A DNA stretch of 64,000 nucleotides, taken from contig JANBPU010000001.1 in assembly GCA_027575805.1 (NCBI GenBank), positions 62,001-126,000 on the forward strand, written 5' to 3'. Below are positions 53,401 through 64,000 of this stretch, in pieces; position 1 is the first letter of the stretch; every line of letters starts with the position of its first letter. This DNA comes from Mycoemilia scoparia (Eukaryota > Kickxellomycota > Kickxellomycetes > Kickxellales > Kickxellaceae). A model generated the notes under the pieces. The model saw nothing but the letters and a program-made list of their open reading frames with translations, had not been told where the DNA came from and searched no databases. The position numbers were made by a program, and so were the translations under genes.

Positions 53401-56325
53401 ACGACTCTGATCTCTTGCTGGTATCTGCATTAGCGGCATGTGATTGATCAACAGATACTTGGGACTGCTTGGAAAGCCCTGTACTTTGACCATTCATATT
53501 CGTGTCCTTTGAGTTCATTCGAGGTGGCGTATTGTTGATGTTGTTTTCTGGTGATGTGTCATTCATAGATCTATCAGTTGTAGTCGACTTAGGAGATACT
53601 GGAATAACCCCATCTTTAGCATTTTCAATGGGCTCTTCAACAATAGGAGTCATTATACTCTGAAGAGGAACTGAGGGCTTGTTATTAAGCTTCTTTGTAG
53701 GAACAGAGTCTGGGGATTGTGCCTTTATGGATGGAACCACTCCATCACTTGTGACCACAGATGGAGGCGTGAATGGTGTAGGAGGTGCTTTGGAATATTG
53801 TGTGATATTGGGACCGAAAGTTGTTTCGGAGCGTACAGGGGCTTCTTGTGGAGTTTGGGAAGGCCCGCCTACAATACTTGATGGACTCTGGAGCTCATCA
53901 AGGGCCATACCCAATCGATGACGCTCACGTTCACGACGTTCTTTAACTAGGTAATAAATACCCAGCAAAGGGTCTGTAGCTAAGAGATCCTGGTACTCCT
54001 TCTGTACATTTATGTAATCAATTTCTGGAGGGGCCAGTTTCCCCGTTTTTGTGGATATCATGACCATTCCGGTATTTGGGTCACGCAGTGTGCCTGGAGG
54101 AGTAGAGATTGGGCGTCTCCCACCCAGGCCAAGAGCCTTGAGACCACGCATGCTATCTTCTGCATTCACATTTTCAACAAAGATGGGGTTATCCTTTCCA
54201 TGCATGGAATTCCTATTTCCTCTACCGCCCAGCAACCAAAACTTTCCACCATTACTGCCCCCACCATTTCCTGCCATCGACTGTGAATTTGTGGACGACT
54301 CCAGTGGAGCCATTAGACTGCTGCGCTTCCAAAAAGTCGTACGCTTACGAATAGCCTCGCCGATAAGGCTAGCACTCAGTCTGTTGTTTGCCTTTGATGA
54401 GGTTGGTTTGGGCTTCGCCTCAACCGAATCTGCAAATGCAGAATCTAGCGACCATGTAGCAGCAGCAGATTTTCCGAGATTGTCAGGCAAGGAGGATGCG
54501 GACTGACCAGGGCTTCCCAGTCTTTGGGATTTCAGATTTTGCGCGTAGTCTTTGGGTAGAAGGGGGAGGTATCTCTCCTGAATCCAAGATCGATACCAAT
54601 CTGAAGTCATTATTGCTATCATATATTGTCTCATTTCATGTGCGGTACCAAAGCCAAATCCAATATACTGTTCAATTTCGAGCAAAATTTTGTCGTCAAT
54701 TTGGTCCACAGTGACCAGTGGCTCTCGGTGAGGAACAAATGAATCAATAGCGCTATCATACCCTTTGCACATCCATGGATGGCGCAATACCTCGCCCATG
54801 GTTGCTCTTCTCGTTGGTTGAACAACAAGTAGACGCGATAAAAGCTGCCTACATTCAACGCTCAAGCTGTTCGGATATTCAACATGCCCTCGCTTAATTT
54901 TTGCATGCAGGGCCGGCATTAGCTGATCATCAAAAGGAACTTTTCCACAAACAAGTACGTACAGAACAACGCCAAAGGACCAAATGTCAACCTCTGGCCC
55001 CATGTATGGCTGGGCATTAAGTAGTTCTGGCGCCGCAAAGTATAGAGAGCCACAGAATGTAGAAAGAGTAGAGCGAGGAGAAAACAAGTTTGACAGACCA
55101 AAGTCAATTATTTTGATGTTTCCTGTTGAAGATATCAGAATGTTCTCTATTTTTAGATCACGGTGGACAATGGAATTCTTGTGGCAATAATCAATGGCCG
55201 AAGCAATCTGACGAGCAAACTTCCTTGCGTGCTTCTCTTTCAGCCGCCCGTGACTGATTATATAATCCAGCATCTGTCCGCCAGATACTAGCTCCTGGAA
55301 AATATAGTAGTGGTTAGGGTGCACAATCACATCGCGCAATACACATATATTGGGATGGAACAATAGTCGATTAATTGCAATTTCACGAAGAACACGAACA
55401 TCTTTGTTTTCGCGGCGTTCGCGATCCTTCGTTGTCCATCTCTCTCGAGGGGCTGGTGGGGCACTATGTGGGATGACCTTTTTCTGGGCAGCGAATATCT
55501 CCATGTAGTATTTTAGCGCGGTGGAATTGTACTCGGGATCACCGGGGTAAAGCCTTTTACTTTGACCTTGGTCATCCGTAGAATACAATACAGGGTTTGT
55601 CGACGGCGTTATCTCATTGTCATTAGGAAAACTGATGGGTATATCTGGCTGGTGGCGTGGTATAATCTTTGCTGCGACCTAAACAATACATTGTAATTGT
55701 GTAGACCTATTAGAATCCTTACAGTTGACTATACTTCAAGTAAAAAGAACTAATGATGAATTGTCCAATAGCTTACTCTTTCGTTGCTGCGCGTGTCAAG
55801 TGCCAGCTTTACTTTGCCCATACTTCCAGCACCAATTGTTTTTGCAAGCTGATATGAGCCAACCATTCTCCTTTGGCGTCCTGGATTTGGTGGGTGGCCA
55901 GCTATTGGCACAGAGCCGTCCTGAGGTCTGCGCGAGGGTTGGCTGCCCGTCTGCCAAGACGACGTAGGTGGTGTATACCCAGTGGCTTTGTGGGCAGGCG
56001 CACCGTCTCTGTGGGGGCCATAGCTTTGTGTTAAAGGGACTCTTGCTGGAGGTGCTCTGGGTGCATTTGTGCCTCCCGTTGGGACCTGCCCTTCGGTGTA
56101 GCCTCTTGGGACGCCAGTAGGCACTGCCTGGCCCCTGTAGCCACTCTGGTCTCTATTTAAAACAACGCCATTTTGATTTCCGCCTTGACCAGCGCTTGTA
56201 GAATGCCGCCCCTGGATATCCTTGCTTCCATCGATGTACATGCCGTCGGCTTGCCAACCAGAAGGATCATAATTGGTCGGTATTGAGGGTGAGGCCATCG
56301 TTCTGTAGCCTTGTGGTGGTGTCAT
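50471..56325 (-). CDS. Kin1/Kin2 (PAR-1/MARK) family Ser/Thr kinase
   Basis: Two exons, 56325-55777 and 55678-50471 (1,918 aa). After a ~150-residue Gly/Pro-rich N-terminus the kinase domain starts [20 protein letters not shown] and is spliced inside the sentence [11 protein letters not shown]. It has the Kin1-type insertion of ~90 residues between the lysine strand and helix C ([20 protein letters not shown]). Then come [33 protein letters not shown] and [16 protein letters not shown]. The extreme C-terminus ([34 protein letters not shown]) is a KA1 membrane-binding module. Kin1/2 and PAR-1 kinases control polarity and exocytosis. Between lies ~1,200 residues of Ser/Asn/Lys-rich disorder. 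The protein is longer than yeast Kin1 (about 1,064). The first half of KA1 ([18 protein letters not shown]) is separated from the rest by ~165 low-complexity residues. Confidence 0.93.
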
Positions 56326-57150
56326 GTAAAATTACGAATTATGGGGGTGCGCTTCCAATGAGCAAAACAAATGTATTATGTGTGTGTGTGTGTTAGTAGA
56401 CTATTATCGGGCCTGAATGTAAACGACAACGTCTGTATAAAATGTGTGTTAATGCAAAAAGTAAAATAAAGATGTGCTTGTAGTTTGTAAATGAAAGGAA
56501 ATAGAGGGACAGCGGGATTTTGTGGGAAACGAGTCCTCCTTATGTTCTAAACATAGCCCAGCAGCCTCTAAGTTTTCATAAACATTCAGGTCGCTATTGA
56601 TTCGATTGGAGAAAATTAAGAGAATCAACATTGGGTCTGTTTATTGTCCAAAAGATTTATTGAGTGGACTGTAGTTTTTAAAGCCTGCTTTGCTGCGTTA
56701 CTGTGGGCGAGCAATCAAGATTTATTTCGGCTCCTCACAGTCAACAATCCTTGCAAGTTAGCTCTTATTGGCAACAGCTAGTAGAGAGCATTTGAGTTAT
56801 AAACATTTCCCCTTACACAGGTACATTATCAACACATACATGCACTGCTGATGAGGCTGTGCAATTCCACAATAAACACAGAATAATTTAGGAGATTGCA
56901 CACTAACCAAAAACAAGGCTGCAACCACCAACACTGCATGTTTAGTTTTACACTCATAAGAGCACAGAACTATTTTTGAACCGCCATTCAAAACACATGC
57001 CAAAACATTAAAACCACAGCAAACAAACCTAGTTTGGGTCAGTCTAAAGATTTACCCATGTGCTTACACACACAGCACTGAATTTCGAATGCATTTTAAA
57101 GAGCATGTTAAAAGTGTGAGTAAGCATTTTATTACTCCTAAGGAGATGGC

Positions 57151-57271
57151 CATATGGATCATAGTTTTTGAAGGGTGAATTTTGGTGATCAGTGATTATA
57201 GGGCAATCACAGCCAAATGGATGTCCAGTTTTACTAGTAAACTTTCACCCTTCAAACATTATTGCCCATAT
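57151..57271. repeat. Family-A MITE-like element, copy 8
   Basis: Left ATATGGATCATAGTTTTTGA, right CCCTTCAAACATTATTGCCC. Almost identical through the interior to copy 7 about 9.5 kb away. Confidence 0.8.
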
Positions 57272-57499
57272 GCCACATACACCAACACAAGGGTATGGTA
57301 AACACCCTTCTTATTTGCAAAATAAGACCGATGCTCATTTCCAGTTTTGGTAAACGCAGATTCAAAGGCTTGAAACGGCCGTTGGTGCTTCATAATCGAA
57401 CTCTGTGCCCTTTGTTTTACAAGTACTAGTAGCAGCATGCCTCATTCGTGTAGTATTAAAAATAGAAGCTATTTTTTAAAAAACAATGTGCTTTGATGT

Positions 57500-57810
57500 G
57501 ATATGGCAAGTTCTTCATCAAAAGGAAACAGACAGGCGTGCCAATACATTCCCTGCAAATCTGTCCATAACCCGCACATTTGGCAAGTTCTCCATCAATT
57601 GGAAACAGATGGGTATCCTCATTGATTCCCTACAAGTCGGCTCACAGCCTATACGCTTTGGCTGGAGTCTAACAGGTTATTGGCTGTTATCTGGGGTATT
57701 CTTCTGGTACACACCTTCAAAAGCGATTCTGACATTTTGGCTGGAGCCTGGCAGACTATTGGCCATTATCCACAGTATTCTTCTGGCACACACCTTCAAA
57801 GGAGATTCTA
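57500..57810. repeat. Composite of partial family-B elements
   Basis: GGCAAGTTCTTCATCAAAAG (start) recurs as GGCAAGTTCTCCATCAATTG ~75 bases later. The right-end motif CTTCTGGTACACACCTTCAA recurs as CTTCTGGCACACACCTTCAA. It looks like two nested or tandem B copies. Confidence 0.6.
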
Positions 57811-58018
57811 TCATATACACTACAGCGACTATTTAGAAATTCTGTAATTGGTATAATAAACCGCTATTCCCTGAAATGTAATGATCTATAAAAAGCTCAA
57901 ATGCAAAACTATAGATTTCTTATGGCTTTTATAGAAGGGTTGTACATGCATGTGTAGAAAATGTATTTTTGGAAAGCAATCACACTCTCTATTGCCAGAC
58001 GACAAAGTATGTATGGGC

Positions 58019-58116
58019 ATATGAGTTATTGTTTTTGAAGGGCTATAGAGTCACTCATTTGGCTGTGGGATTATTGCCCCTATAACCATTCTCACTTCAA
58101 AAATTATGATCCATAC
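58019..58116. repeat. Family-A MITE-like element, copy 9
   Basis: Left ATATGAGTTATTGTTTTTGA, right CACTTCAAAAATTATGATCC. Its interior CACTCATTTGGCTGTGGGAT shows the uninterrupted site used by the nested insertion in the bHLH intron. Confidence 0.75.
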
Positions 58117-58848
58117 AAGAAAGCCCTCGGATGAGATATGAATAAGGAAGATCGACCATGTCATTTAAAGATGCACCAGGAGCTAATATAGGAGGGGAAA
58201 AGGCCAATTTGGGTGTAGATAGAAGCCCCCAATAGCACCCAACTTTACAGATTCGGTGTTTTGGAATGCACAGCTGGGTCTACCAAAACACAGAACACGC
58301 AGGGATGTTGGGTGATCCGAAAGATGTTTCAGATTGCTCGCCCAGGTATATTGAGAACCACACCCTGCTTTGAAAAGTGCATACCCAAATTCTAAACGCA
58401 GCATTAGTAAATTAAATAGCAGGCCTCCAAGGTTTTTTATACACGTGAGCCAGAGAACCCAGGTATCGATTTCCTTGAGTGTGCCATATATACAGTAGAA
58501 AATATACCAGTCGCTTTAGCATTTGCAACAATAGTAAAGGCTCCCTTAAGCTAGAAAAACTGGCGCTTGGTAACCCCACATGGCTCTGTTAAACAGCATC
58601 AGCCGACTTAATCAATATATAATGCGCTTCACTAGCTTGAGCTTTTCTCTGTGACTTTGACAATGAACATTCTGATTTCACTCTAAGATTAAAGCTATTG
58701 ACTATTGTCCCCACCCATCCACCCAGGTATAACGCCTTTTTGAACCTATTTTTTGCACCACCACTGCAGCACCGGATATTCAACCTGCTCTCTGGCGTTT
58801 TTGGCTACTCTCGATTTCACAAAAAACATCTAAATAAAAAAGGAGACG

Positions 58849-59819
58849 ATGATGTCACTCAGGTCTGGTAAAGAAACAAAGAGGACTTCCAGTAATGAAT
58901 TTGGGGTTTCTAAAAGACCATCTAGTGCAGAGGGGAATGGTTTAAGGTATGTATTACAAAAGTGCAGGTGCTAATACACATAGCAGTGTCACAAGAGATG
59001 CCATATTAGAGGTGAATTTTGGATTCTAGGAATAGGGAGCACCACAATGAGCTTGAGCGCAAGGTAAGCTAATTGAATAAGTTTTAGAATCTTCCCCCCT
59101 CCCCAAGTTGCCATTGGTTACTACATATAGGAGACTGTTTTTGAAGGGTGAATATTTGCTAATAAATTGTGATCACCCATTTGGCAGAGTCTCCTCTAGA
59201 AGTGTACTAGAACAACCTCTCCAACTCTCCCCCAAAATGTATGACTTACAGGCCAAACTTTCAGGAATGTATGGGGGTACGGGATTGTCCCCTTTTGATA
59301 AGATCCTGCTATTTGGCTGCAACTACCCCTTTAAGCGTCAGCCACCAAAAGGTACCCTTCAAAAATTATGATCCATTTATATATATTTCCTTTAAAATGA
59401 TCTGTCATGTAAAAATATAGCGTCGTCAGAACCTCAGAGTAATCATGAATCAGCTTGGAGATATGATCCCATCCCTGCAGTTAGTGAAGCCATCCGCAGT
59501 GCTGATAACGGAAAAGGCCAGAAGCTACATATCACAATTGAAAGCGACAGCCTCAGAAACGCATAAAGAGCTCTGCAAGCTTCGCAGCTTGGTGGCCCAA
59601 ATAAACACAAACCACCCAAACTACATTTATAGCAGCATGCCATCATATCAAGACAGTCAGATGGGCTTTAACGATCCGTATTTTCCAAACTCCGCCCAGC
59701 TGAGCAACCCGATGGCTACGATACCAAGTTCCGAAAATCTGGATACCTCCCAAAGATTTTATAGCATGCCGTTTGATATGAACAAGCAGGTTTACCATAC
59801 TCTAGGAAACCAGATATAG
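58849..59819 (+). CDS. bHLH transcription factor, class B (Max-like)
   Basis: Three exons: 58849-58946, 59030-59063 and 59421-59819 (176 aa). The spliced basic region reads RNREHHNELERKRRQNLRV, with the His-Glu-Arg triad of E-box (CACGTG) binders. Helix 1 is MNQLGDMIPSLQ, the loop is LVKPSA, and helix 2 is VLITEKARSYISQLKAT, followed by a short leucine-spaced helix (HKELCKLRSLVAQI). The rest is Pro/Ser/Asn/Met-rich, like an activation or disordered domain. Intron 2 (357 nt) cuts between ELERK and RRQN and is unusually long here because it carries a nested MITE. There is a second ATG one codon after the first; either could serve. Target genes unknown. Confidence 0.88.
59125..59379. mobile_element. 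Family-A element (copy 10) interrupted by a nested B-like element
   Basis: Left arm GGAGACTGTTTTTGAAGGGT and right arm CCCTTCAAAAATTATGATCC belong to family A. Inside, 59186-59310 (125 bp) is foreign and flanked by direct repeats ATTTGGC at 59179-59185 and 59311-59317. Uninterrupted A copies have a single ATTTGGC or CTTGGC at that point (58019 and 59968 copies). The inner piece starts AGAGTCTCCTCTAGAAG and ends CCCCTTTTGATAAGATCCTG, degenerate family-B ends. The whole lies in bHLH intron 2. Confidence 0.8.
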
Positions 59820-59967
59820 TCAGTAAGGAAATCCATTTTAGGAATAATATAAAGCTATCGTCCAAACAATCCATCCCACATGACTTGTTAAGATTGCGGC
59901 ATGAGTAGAGATGTTTGATAGTTTTGCAAAAAGCTGTATTCAATAAAAATCATAAATAAGTATAGAA

Positions 59968-60080
59968 CTTCCTATATGGGTAATAATTTTTGAAGGGCTA
60001 TATAGTCATCCACTTGGCTGTGATTGCCCCTATAATCAGTGGTCACCAAAATTCACCCTTCAAAGATTATGATCCATATG
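59968..60080. repeat. Family-A MITE-like element, copy 11
   Basis: TATATGGGTAATAATTTTTG at the left and CCTTCAAAGATTATGATCCA at the right. Interior CACTTGGCTGTGATTGCCCC and TATAATCAGTGGTCACCAAA. Confidence 0.75.
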
Positions 60081-60671
60081 TTTAATTTGCTGGTGTGTGT
60101 GTGTATCTCCATTGGAAGCAATCCTGCTGACAAGCACGATTGCTATGGTGGCTATCAACACCTTGGTAATGCATCGTACTGCCTGAGGTTTGTCCACACA
60201 TGAGGCCGCTAAAGGCTCAGACTAAGTCACATTTAATGTACTGATAAATTGCTTTATGATAAGGAGTCCAAGCGTAAAATAGGTTGCATTAAAGCACAAT
60301 ATGAATGGCTGAAGGTGGCTGTTGGGGTTTATCTTGGTCATCCAGAGTTTCAAACCCAGTGGAATAAGGCTAAATTCGAATGGAATCATAAGCTTTATCA
60401 CCACTTCTTGTGCTATTCGGCGTGCGGCTTTATTATGTGCCGCAGCCATTCGTAGAATATGGTATGATTTTATGACAGGGCCTTCTTTTAAGGTTTCTAT
60501 AAAACATGGTGGAGATAGTTTAATGGAAATACAGCTAATGACACTGTGGCTGCAGCAGCAGCATAATAGCCTTTTCTACCTTTAAGCGTAGCATGGCCAT
60601 TAGCTATTACAAACCATAAAGTATATCCCGAATAAACAAACTAGTTAGCGACATTTCTAGTAGACACTAAA

Positions 60672-60795
60672 TATGGATCATTATCTTTGAAGGGCTAATC
60701 TTTACTAGTAGGCCAGTTTCAATTTGCATACTGGCCAAGCCTATATTATCATTTATACTTAGCATTTAGCCCTTCAAAATTATCTCACATCCGGC
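60672..60795. repeat. Family-A MITE-like element, copy 12
   Basis: TATGGATCATTATCTTTGAA at the left and TAGCCCTTCAAAATTATCTC at the right. The GGCCAGTTTCAATTTGCATA interior defines the same subfamily as the copies at 5451 and 35089. Confidence 0.75.
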
Positions 60796-61960
60796 TATGC
60801 TTCATTTTTGACTGAGACTGAAATGGTAATGCACTGACACTCACAAAAACACAGTCCCGCTTCATAGACTCCTATTTCTTTTGGCTTGAGCATGGCAAAA
60901 ATTGCAACAATAGGATAATCATGAGTACTGCGATATCGGATACAAAGCACCAAAAGAGGTCTCCAATCACTAGGAGTAATAAAATGCTTAATCATCATCA
61001 CAAGATGTTTCCAAGCATTTGGAGCGTATTATCTTGGTGTTTTAAGATACTGCAGTGGTTTGTAGTATATTGCACTACTATCTGTATAAATACAGAAAAG
61101 CTTAAGGATAAGGATCAGCAAATCCTAACCTTGGTGTGCATGGTGCACCTCAAAAGCGAAGGTTTTGGGTTTTGGCTCATGAAATTCTGGAAACATGTAT
61201 CAAGTCACCACCCCCTAAAAACATAGCTATACTTTTGTCAGAGAGTGTTCTTTGCAATAAATAGGCTATGCAAATCCCACAAAAACCAGGAGAAATTGTC
61301 ACTCCTTTTATGTGGCTAGAATGACACTACTCTATGCACATGTAGGAGGACTCTACCACAAACAGCCACAATGCATAGCCCCTCTTTGTTAAGATGTGGC
61401 GCCGCCATTGTGTTAATAATTGGCCAGCAGCTTGCTCTCGTCAGGACGCCAGCACTGTTTTCAAAATAGTGGGTTGAAAAGCAGAAAGCTCTCGGCATGA
61501 GGATTTCCAAACTCCTGCTGTTGATGGCAAAAGCCAGTACCATCTGCATAGAGTCAAAACACACAACTTGTTAAAGGCAGATCCAGATAGGTACTTAAGT
61601 GTGCGGCAATCCACTGTCCAAACACACGCCCATGCAAACCATTCTATACTCTACTCTGCTTCTGCCTTTTTAAAAGCTCTGGCTGCTATTTTGCTTTTCC
61701 TTTTCTCAAAACTGATCATATTTCGGCAGAATTATACAGCATTTGCCGATACATCAAGCGATTCTTGATCGATTGAGCTTTGCCACCACCACCACAAAAC
61801 GTATGGCAGATAAAGGTCATCTGTTGCTTACGTTAATACCGACCTTTTGATTTGAGACCTGCGTTCTGCTGACAAACTGTCGCTCTGCACCGATATACCC
61901 AACCTTTGGCCTAAGGTTCTCAAATAGTTTCATCCGGCCTACCAGGCTTATAGTCTACAA

Positions 61961-64000
61961 ATGGTTAGGCAGACCGTCAACATCGCATCAAATGCCAGTG
62001 GTTCTGGACTAGAGCACATTTCCAGGACCTGGGCAAGGCACCTCAAAAACAACGCAAAGACCATCCCTCACAGAATCCCTCAGATCATGAAAGATACGGT
62101 CCCAATTATCGACTGGGCTCCCAGGTACAATCTAGGCTGGGTGATAAACGATGTCATCTCCGGCCTCACCGTTGGAATGATGGTTGTACCCCAGGCCTTA
62201 GCCTACGCCAAGCTTGCATCTTTGCCCGTGCAGTATGGTCTGTACACAGCTTTTGTCGGCCCCATCATATACTGTCTTTTTGGCACCTCAAAGGATATAT
62301 CCGTTGGCCCGGCAACCGTTCTGTCTGTGTTCATTAGCCAAACAGCCGTGCCTATAGCGAAAGAAACAGGGATTCCTGCCCCTTATATCGCATCTGCGAT
62401 TGCTTTTCTCTCAGGAATACTTCTCTTGGCCTTGAGCCTGCTCCGCCTTGGAATGGTGGTCGATCTAATATCGAGCCCTGTGATTGCTGGATTCACATCA
62501 GGCTCGGCATTGACCATCATCTGCTCACAGCTCCCAAAACTTTTTGGCGTTTCTGGCATCGATACGAGCGAGGCAGCATACGAAGTTTTGTTTCATGTAC
62601 TGAAGGGCGTCCCAAAGATCCACTGGAGGGAGCTTTTGGTTGGATTGGCATCATGCGTCGCTTTGGAACTTATCAGAATTGTATGTGCAAAGTATAGCAA
62701 AAAGGCTGTAGTCATCCGGTATATCGGCGTGGGCCGCAATTTCATCGTTGTTGCGCTCTTCACTCTAATATCGTTTTTGACCAGTATCGGGCGGGATGCG
62801 CCCCAGCTCAGTGTCATTGGCAAAGTGCCAAAGGGGTTCCAAGCACCAAGGGCGCCCACGCTTACTAGTAAACTGGTGTCTGAAGTCGGCACCCAGGTAT
62901 TCAGCGCGGCCCTCCTGATTGTCCTGGAGCATATGGCTGTTTCCAAGGCTTTCGGGCGGGTTGATAAATACGAGGTGCGTGCTAATAATGAGTTCATGGC
63001 TCTGGGAGTCATCAACATCGTTGGATCTTTCTTTGGCAGCTATACAGCGACCGGTGTCTTCTCGCGCTCAGCAGTTAATAATGCTTCTGGAGTAAAAACG
63101 CCCCTTAGCGGTATATATGCAGCCCTGATAGTGATACTCTCGCTCTTGTTCCTCCCACCCCTGTTTTTCTATATTCCCAATGCCACTTTGGCGGCAGTGA
63201 TAGTTTGTAGCGTCTACAGCTTGATATGCGGGCCAAAATTCTATTTTCGGTTGTGGCAGGTAGATCCTCTAGACTGCGTGGTTTCGGCTGCTGCCTTGGC
63301 AGTGACGTTCTTTGTCAGTGTTGAGATCGGAATATATATCTCTGTGGGGATGTCAATTGTTATACTTCTTTATCGTGTTGCACGGCCTCGTATTGCGCTG
63401 ATGAGTGAGCTGCTACACCGTCCTGAGCACTATGGTGATCAAATGCTATACGAGACTAACAGGAATAATAAGCCTGGAATTGTCGCAGTTTCATCAACAC
63501 AAGCCATAACATTTTCGAATGCAAGTTACCTGAAGGACTGTATTATCAAACAAGTGTGGCTCCAAACGGACACGCCCGTTCCCCAAAAGAAGGACAACGA
63601 GCGTTTATGGTCTTGCGACACCAACGGTCATGTTTCGAGAGTCAGAAAGGAGCATTATATGAAACTAAAGACCATCACACAAAACAATGAGTTGCTAGAG
63701 ATGTATACCCGCAACTCGAGATCAACGCATTGTCCTGGTGATATATGCAAAGATTATTACGGGAACGTGACCCCCATTGGTCTCACACGCATCCAGACCG
63801 CACCCAGCGCTCACAGTTCTGATGAAGAAAAGCTGCCATATCTGCGAGCCTTGATACTGGATCTTGGATCTGTTGGTCACATAGACGCCACAGGACTCCA
63901 GGTGCTCTACGAGATTCGTGACGAGCTTGACGACTATGCTGGGGCAAACCATGACCCGCTAAATTACCAATTTGAGCTCCATTTCGTCAATGTCAGGCCG
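61961..64000 (+). CDS. SulP-family sulfate permease (3' end beyond window)
   Basis: Open for 680 codons to the window edge, without introns. The multi-pass core has the SulP signature (GLTVGMMVVPQALAYAKLAS, LPVQYGLYTAFVGPIIYCLF, GTSKDISVGPATVLSVFIS) and later VINIVGSFFGSYTATGVFSR and ATLAAVIVCSVYSLI. At the C-terminal side ILDLGSVGHIDATGLQVLYE begins the cytosolic STAS domain, which is cut off. These proteins import sulfate across the plasma membrane for cysteine and methionine synthesis. A ~100-residue polar insert (QVWLQTDTPVPQKKDNERLW to GDICKDYYGNVTP) lies between the STAS start and its DLGSV core. Start chosen at the first ATG after a CT-rich leader. Confidence 0.94.
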   Translation, partial: MVRQTVNIASNASGSGLEHISRTWARHLKNNAKTIPHRIPQIMKDTVPIIDWAPRYNLGWVINDVISGLTVGMMVVPQALAYAKLASLPVQYGLYTAFVGPIIYCLFGTSKDISVGPATVLSVFISQTAVPIAKETGIPAPYIASAIAFLSGILLLALSLLRLGMVVDLISSPVIAGFTSGSALTIICSQLPKLFGVSGIDTSEAAYEVLFHVLKGVPKIHWRELLVGLASCVALELIRIVCAKYSKKAVVIRYIGVGRNFIVVALFTLISFLTSIGRDAPQLSVIGKVPKGFQAPRAPTLTSKLVSEVGTQVFSAALLIVLEHMAVSKAFGRVDKYEVRANNEFMALGVINIVGSFFGSYTATGVFSRSAVNNASGVKTPLSGIYAALIVILSLLFLPPLFFYIPNATLAAVIVCSVYSLICGPKFYFRLWQVDPLDCVVSAAALAVTFFVSVEIGIYISVGMSIVILLYRVARPRIALMSELLHRPEHYGDQMLYETNRNNKPGIVAVSSTQAITFSNASYLKDCIIKQVWLQTDTPVPQKKDNERLWSCDTNGHVSRVRKEHYMKLKTITQNNELLEMYTRNSRSTHCPGDICKDYYGNVTPIGLTRIQTAPSAHSSDEEKLPYLRALILDLGSVGHIDATGLQVLYEIRDELDDYAGANHDPLNYQFELHFVNVRP

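Larger units (their letters stand above)
56326..58848. other. Divergent intergenic region with A and B repeats
   Basis: 2.5 kb between the Kin1-type gene and the bHLH gene. It holds A copies at 57151-57271 and 58019-58116 and a B-type composite at about 57500-57810. A short GT run lies near 56376-56391. No gene seen. Confidence 0.5.
59820..61960. other. Intergenic region with two family-A elements
   Basis: Between the bHLH and sulfate permease genes. A copies lie at 59968-60080 and 60672-60795. Short open frames on both strands (60222-60449 minus, 60921-61226 plus, 61316-61564 minus) give no convincing spliced protein. The ~180 bases before 61961 are CT-rich and probably the permease leader. 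Confidence 0.45.

Noticed and set aside
60160..61564. Possible minus- or plus-strand gene, including a hydrophobic run at ~60862-60962 (minus)
   Set aside because: Individual frames are short, no set of GT-AG junctions joins them, and the hydrophobic run closes at a stop on its own.
1..64000. CRISPR arrays, operons, prophage, or a biosynthetic gene cluster
   Set aside because: The window is eukaryotic nuclear DNA with spliced genes of unrelated function, and no regularly spaced direct repeats were seen.

Overview
The window is nuclear DNA of a fungus, most likely an early-diverging (zygomycete-grade) lineage. Evidence for a fungus: genes are split by many short GT-AG introns (about 50-150 nt) with TAG/CAG acceptors, and the set includes a Cet1-type RNA 5'-triphosphatase, a Ste11-type MAPKKK with SAM and RA domains, a Kin1/Kin2-type kinase, a Ran1/Ksp1-type kinase, a Nup84/Nup107 nucleoporin and an RRN5-like SANT protein. 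The finer placement (for example Kickxellomycotina-like) is inference only. No tRNA, rRNA, CRISPR array, retrotransposon or secondary-metabolite cluster was recognised.

Layout. 0-9 kb: PHD-ePHD chromatin protein (-), malate dehydrogenase (+), RRN5-like SANT protein (-), Rab11/Ypt31 GTPase (-). 9-16.5 kb: Ste11-type MAPKKK (-), SUMO-targeted RING ubiquitin ligase (-), mitochondrial ATP synthase OSCP (+). 17-29 kb: Nup84/107 (+), LOG-type phosphoribohydrolase (+), ankyrin-DIL protein (+), Cet1-type capping triphosphatase (+), possible two-exon micro-ORF (+). 29-35 kb: unidentified Ser/Pro-rich protein (-), AP-1 gamma-adaptin (-). 35-43 kb: a 5.4 kb gene-free stretch ending in a long G-poor leader in front of a Ran1/Ksp1-type kinase (+). 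43-50 kb: TVP38/TMEM64 membrane protein (-), peroxisomal enoyl-CoA isomerase/hydratase ending in SKL (-), small secreted protein (-), unidentified coiled-coil protein (+). 50-64 kb: a 1,918-residue Kin1/PAR-1 kinase (-), a class-B bHLH factor (+) and a sulfate permease cut by the window end (+).

The genes are mostly single housekeeping and signalling loci, not a pathway cluster. Themes are membrane traffic (Rab11, AP-1, TVP38, DIL protein), kinase signalling (Ste11, Ran1-like, Kin1) and nuclear functions.

The unusual signal is in the non-coding DNA. At least ten copies of a ~95-140 bp MITE-like inverted-repeat element (family A, core TTTTTGAAGGG...CCCTTCAAAAA) lie between genes. A second family (B) includes a 143 bp copy with perfect 17-bp terminal inverted repeats. 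One B-like element has jumped into an A element, leaving a 7-bp target duplication, and the nested pair sits in the intron that splits the DNA-binding region of the bHLH gene. All splice models come from reading consensus sites and protein continuity by eye. Family names rest on recognised motifs, not on database searches.
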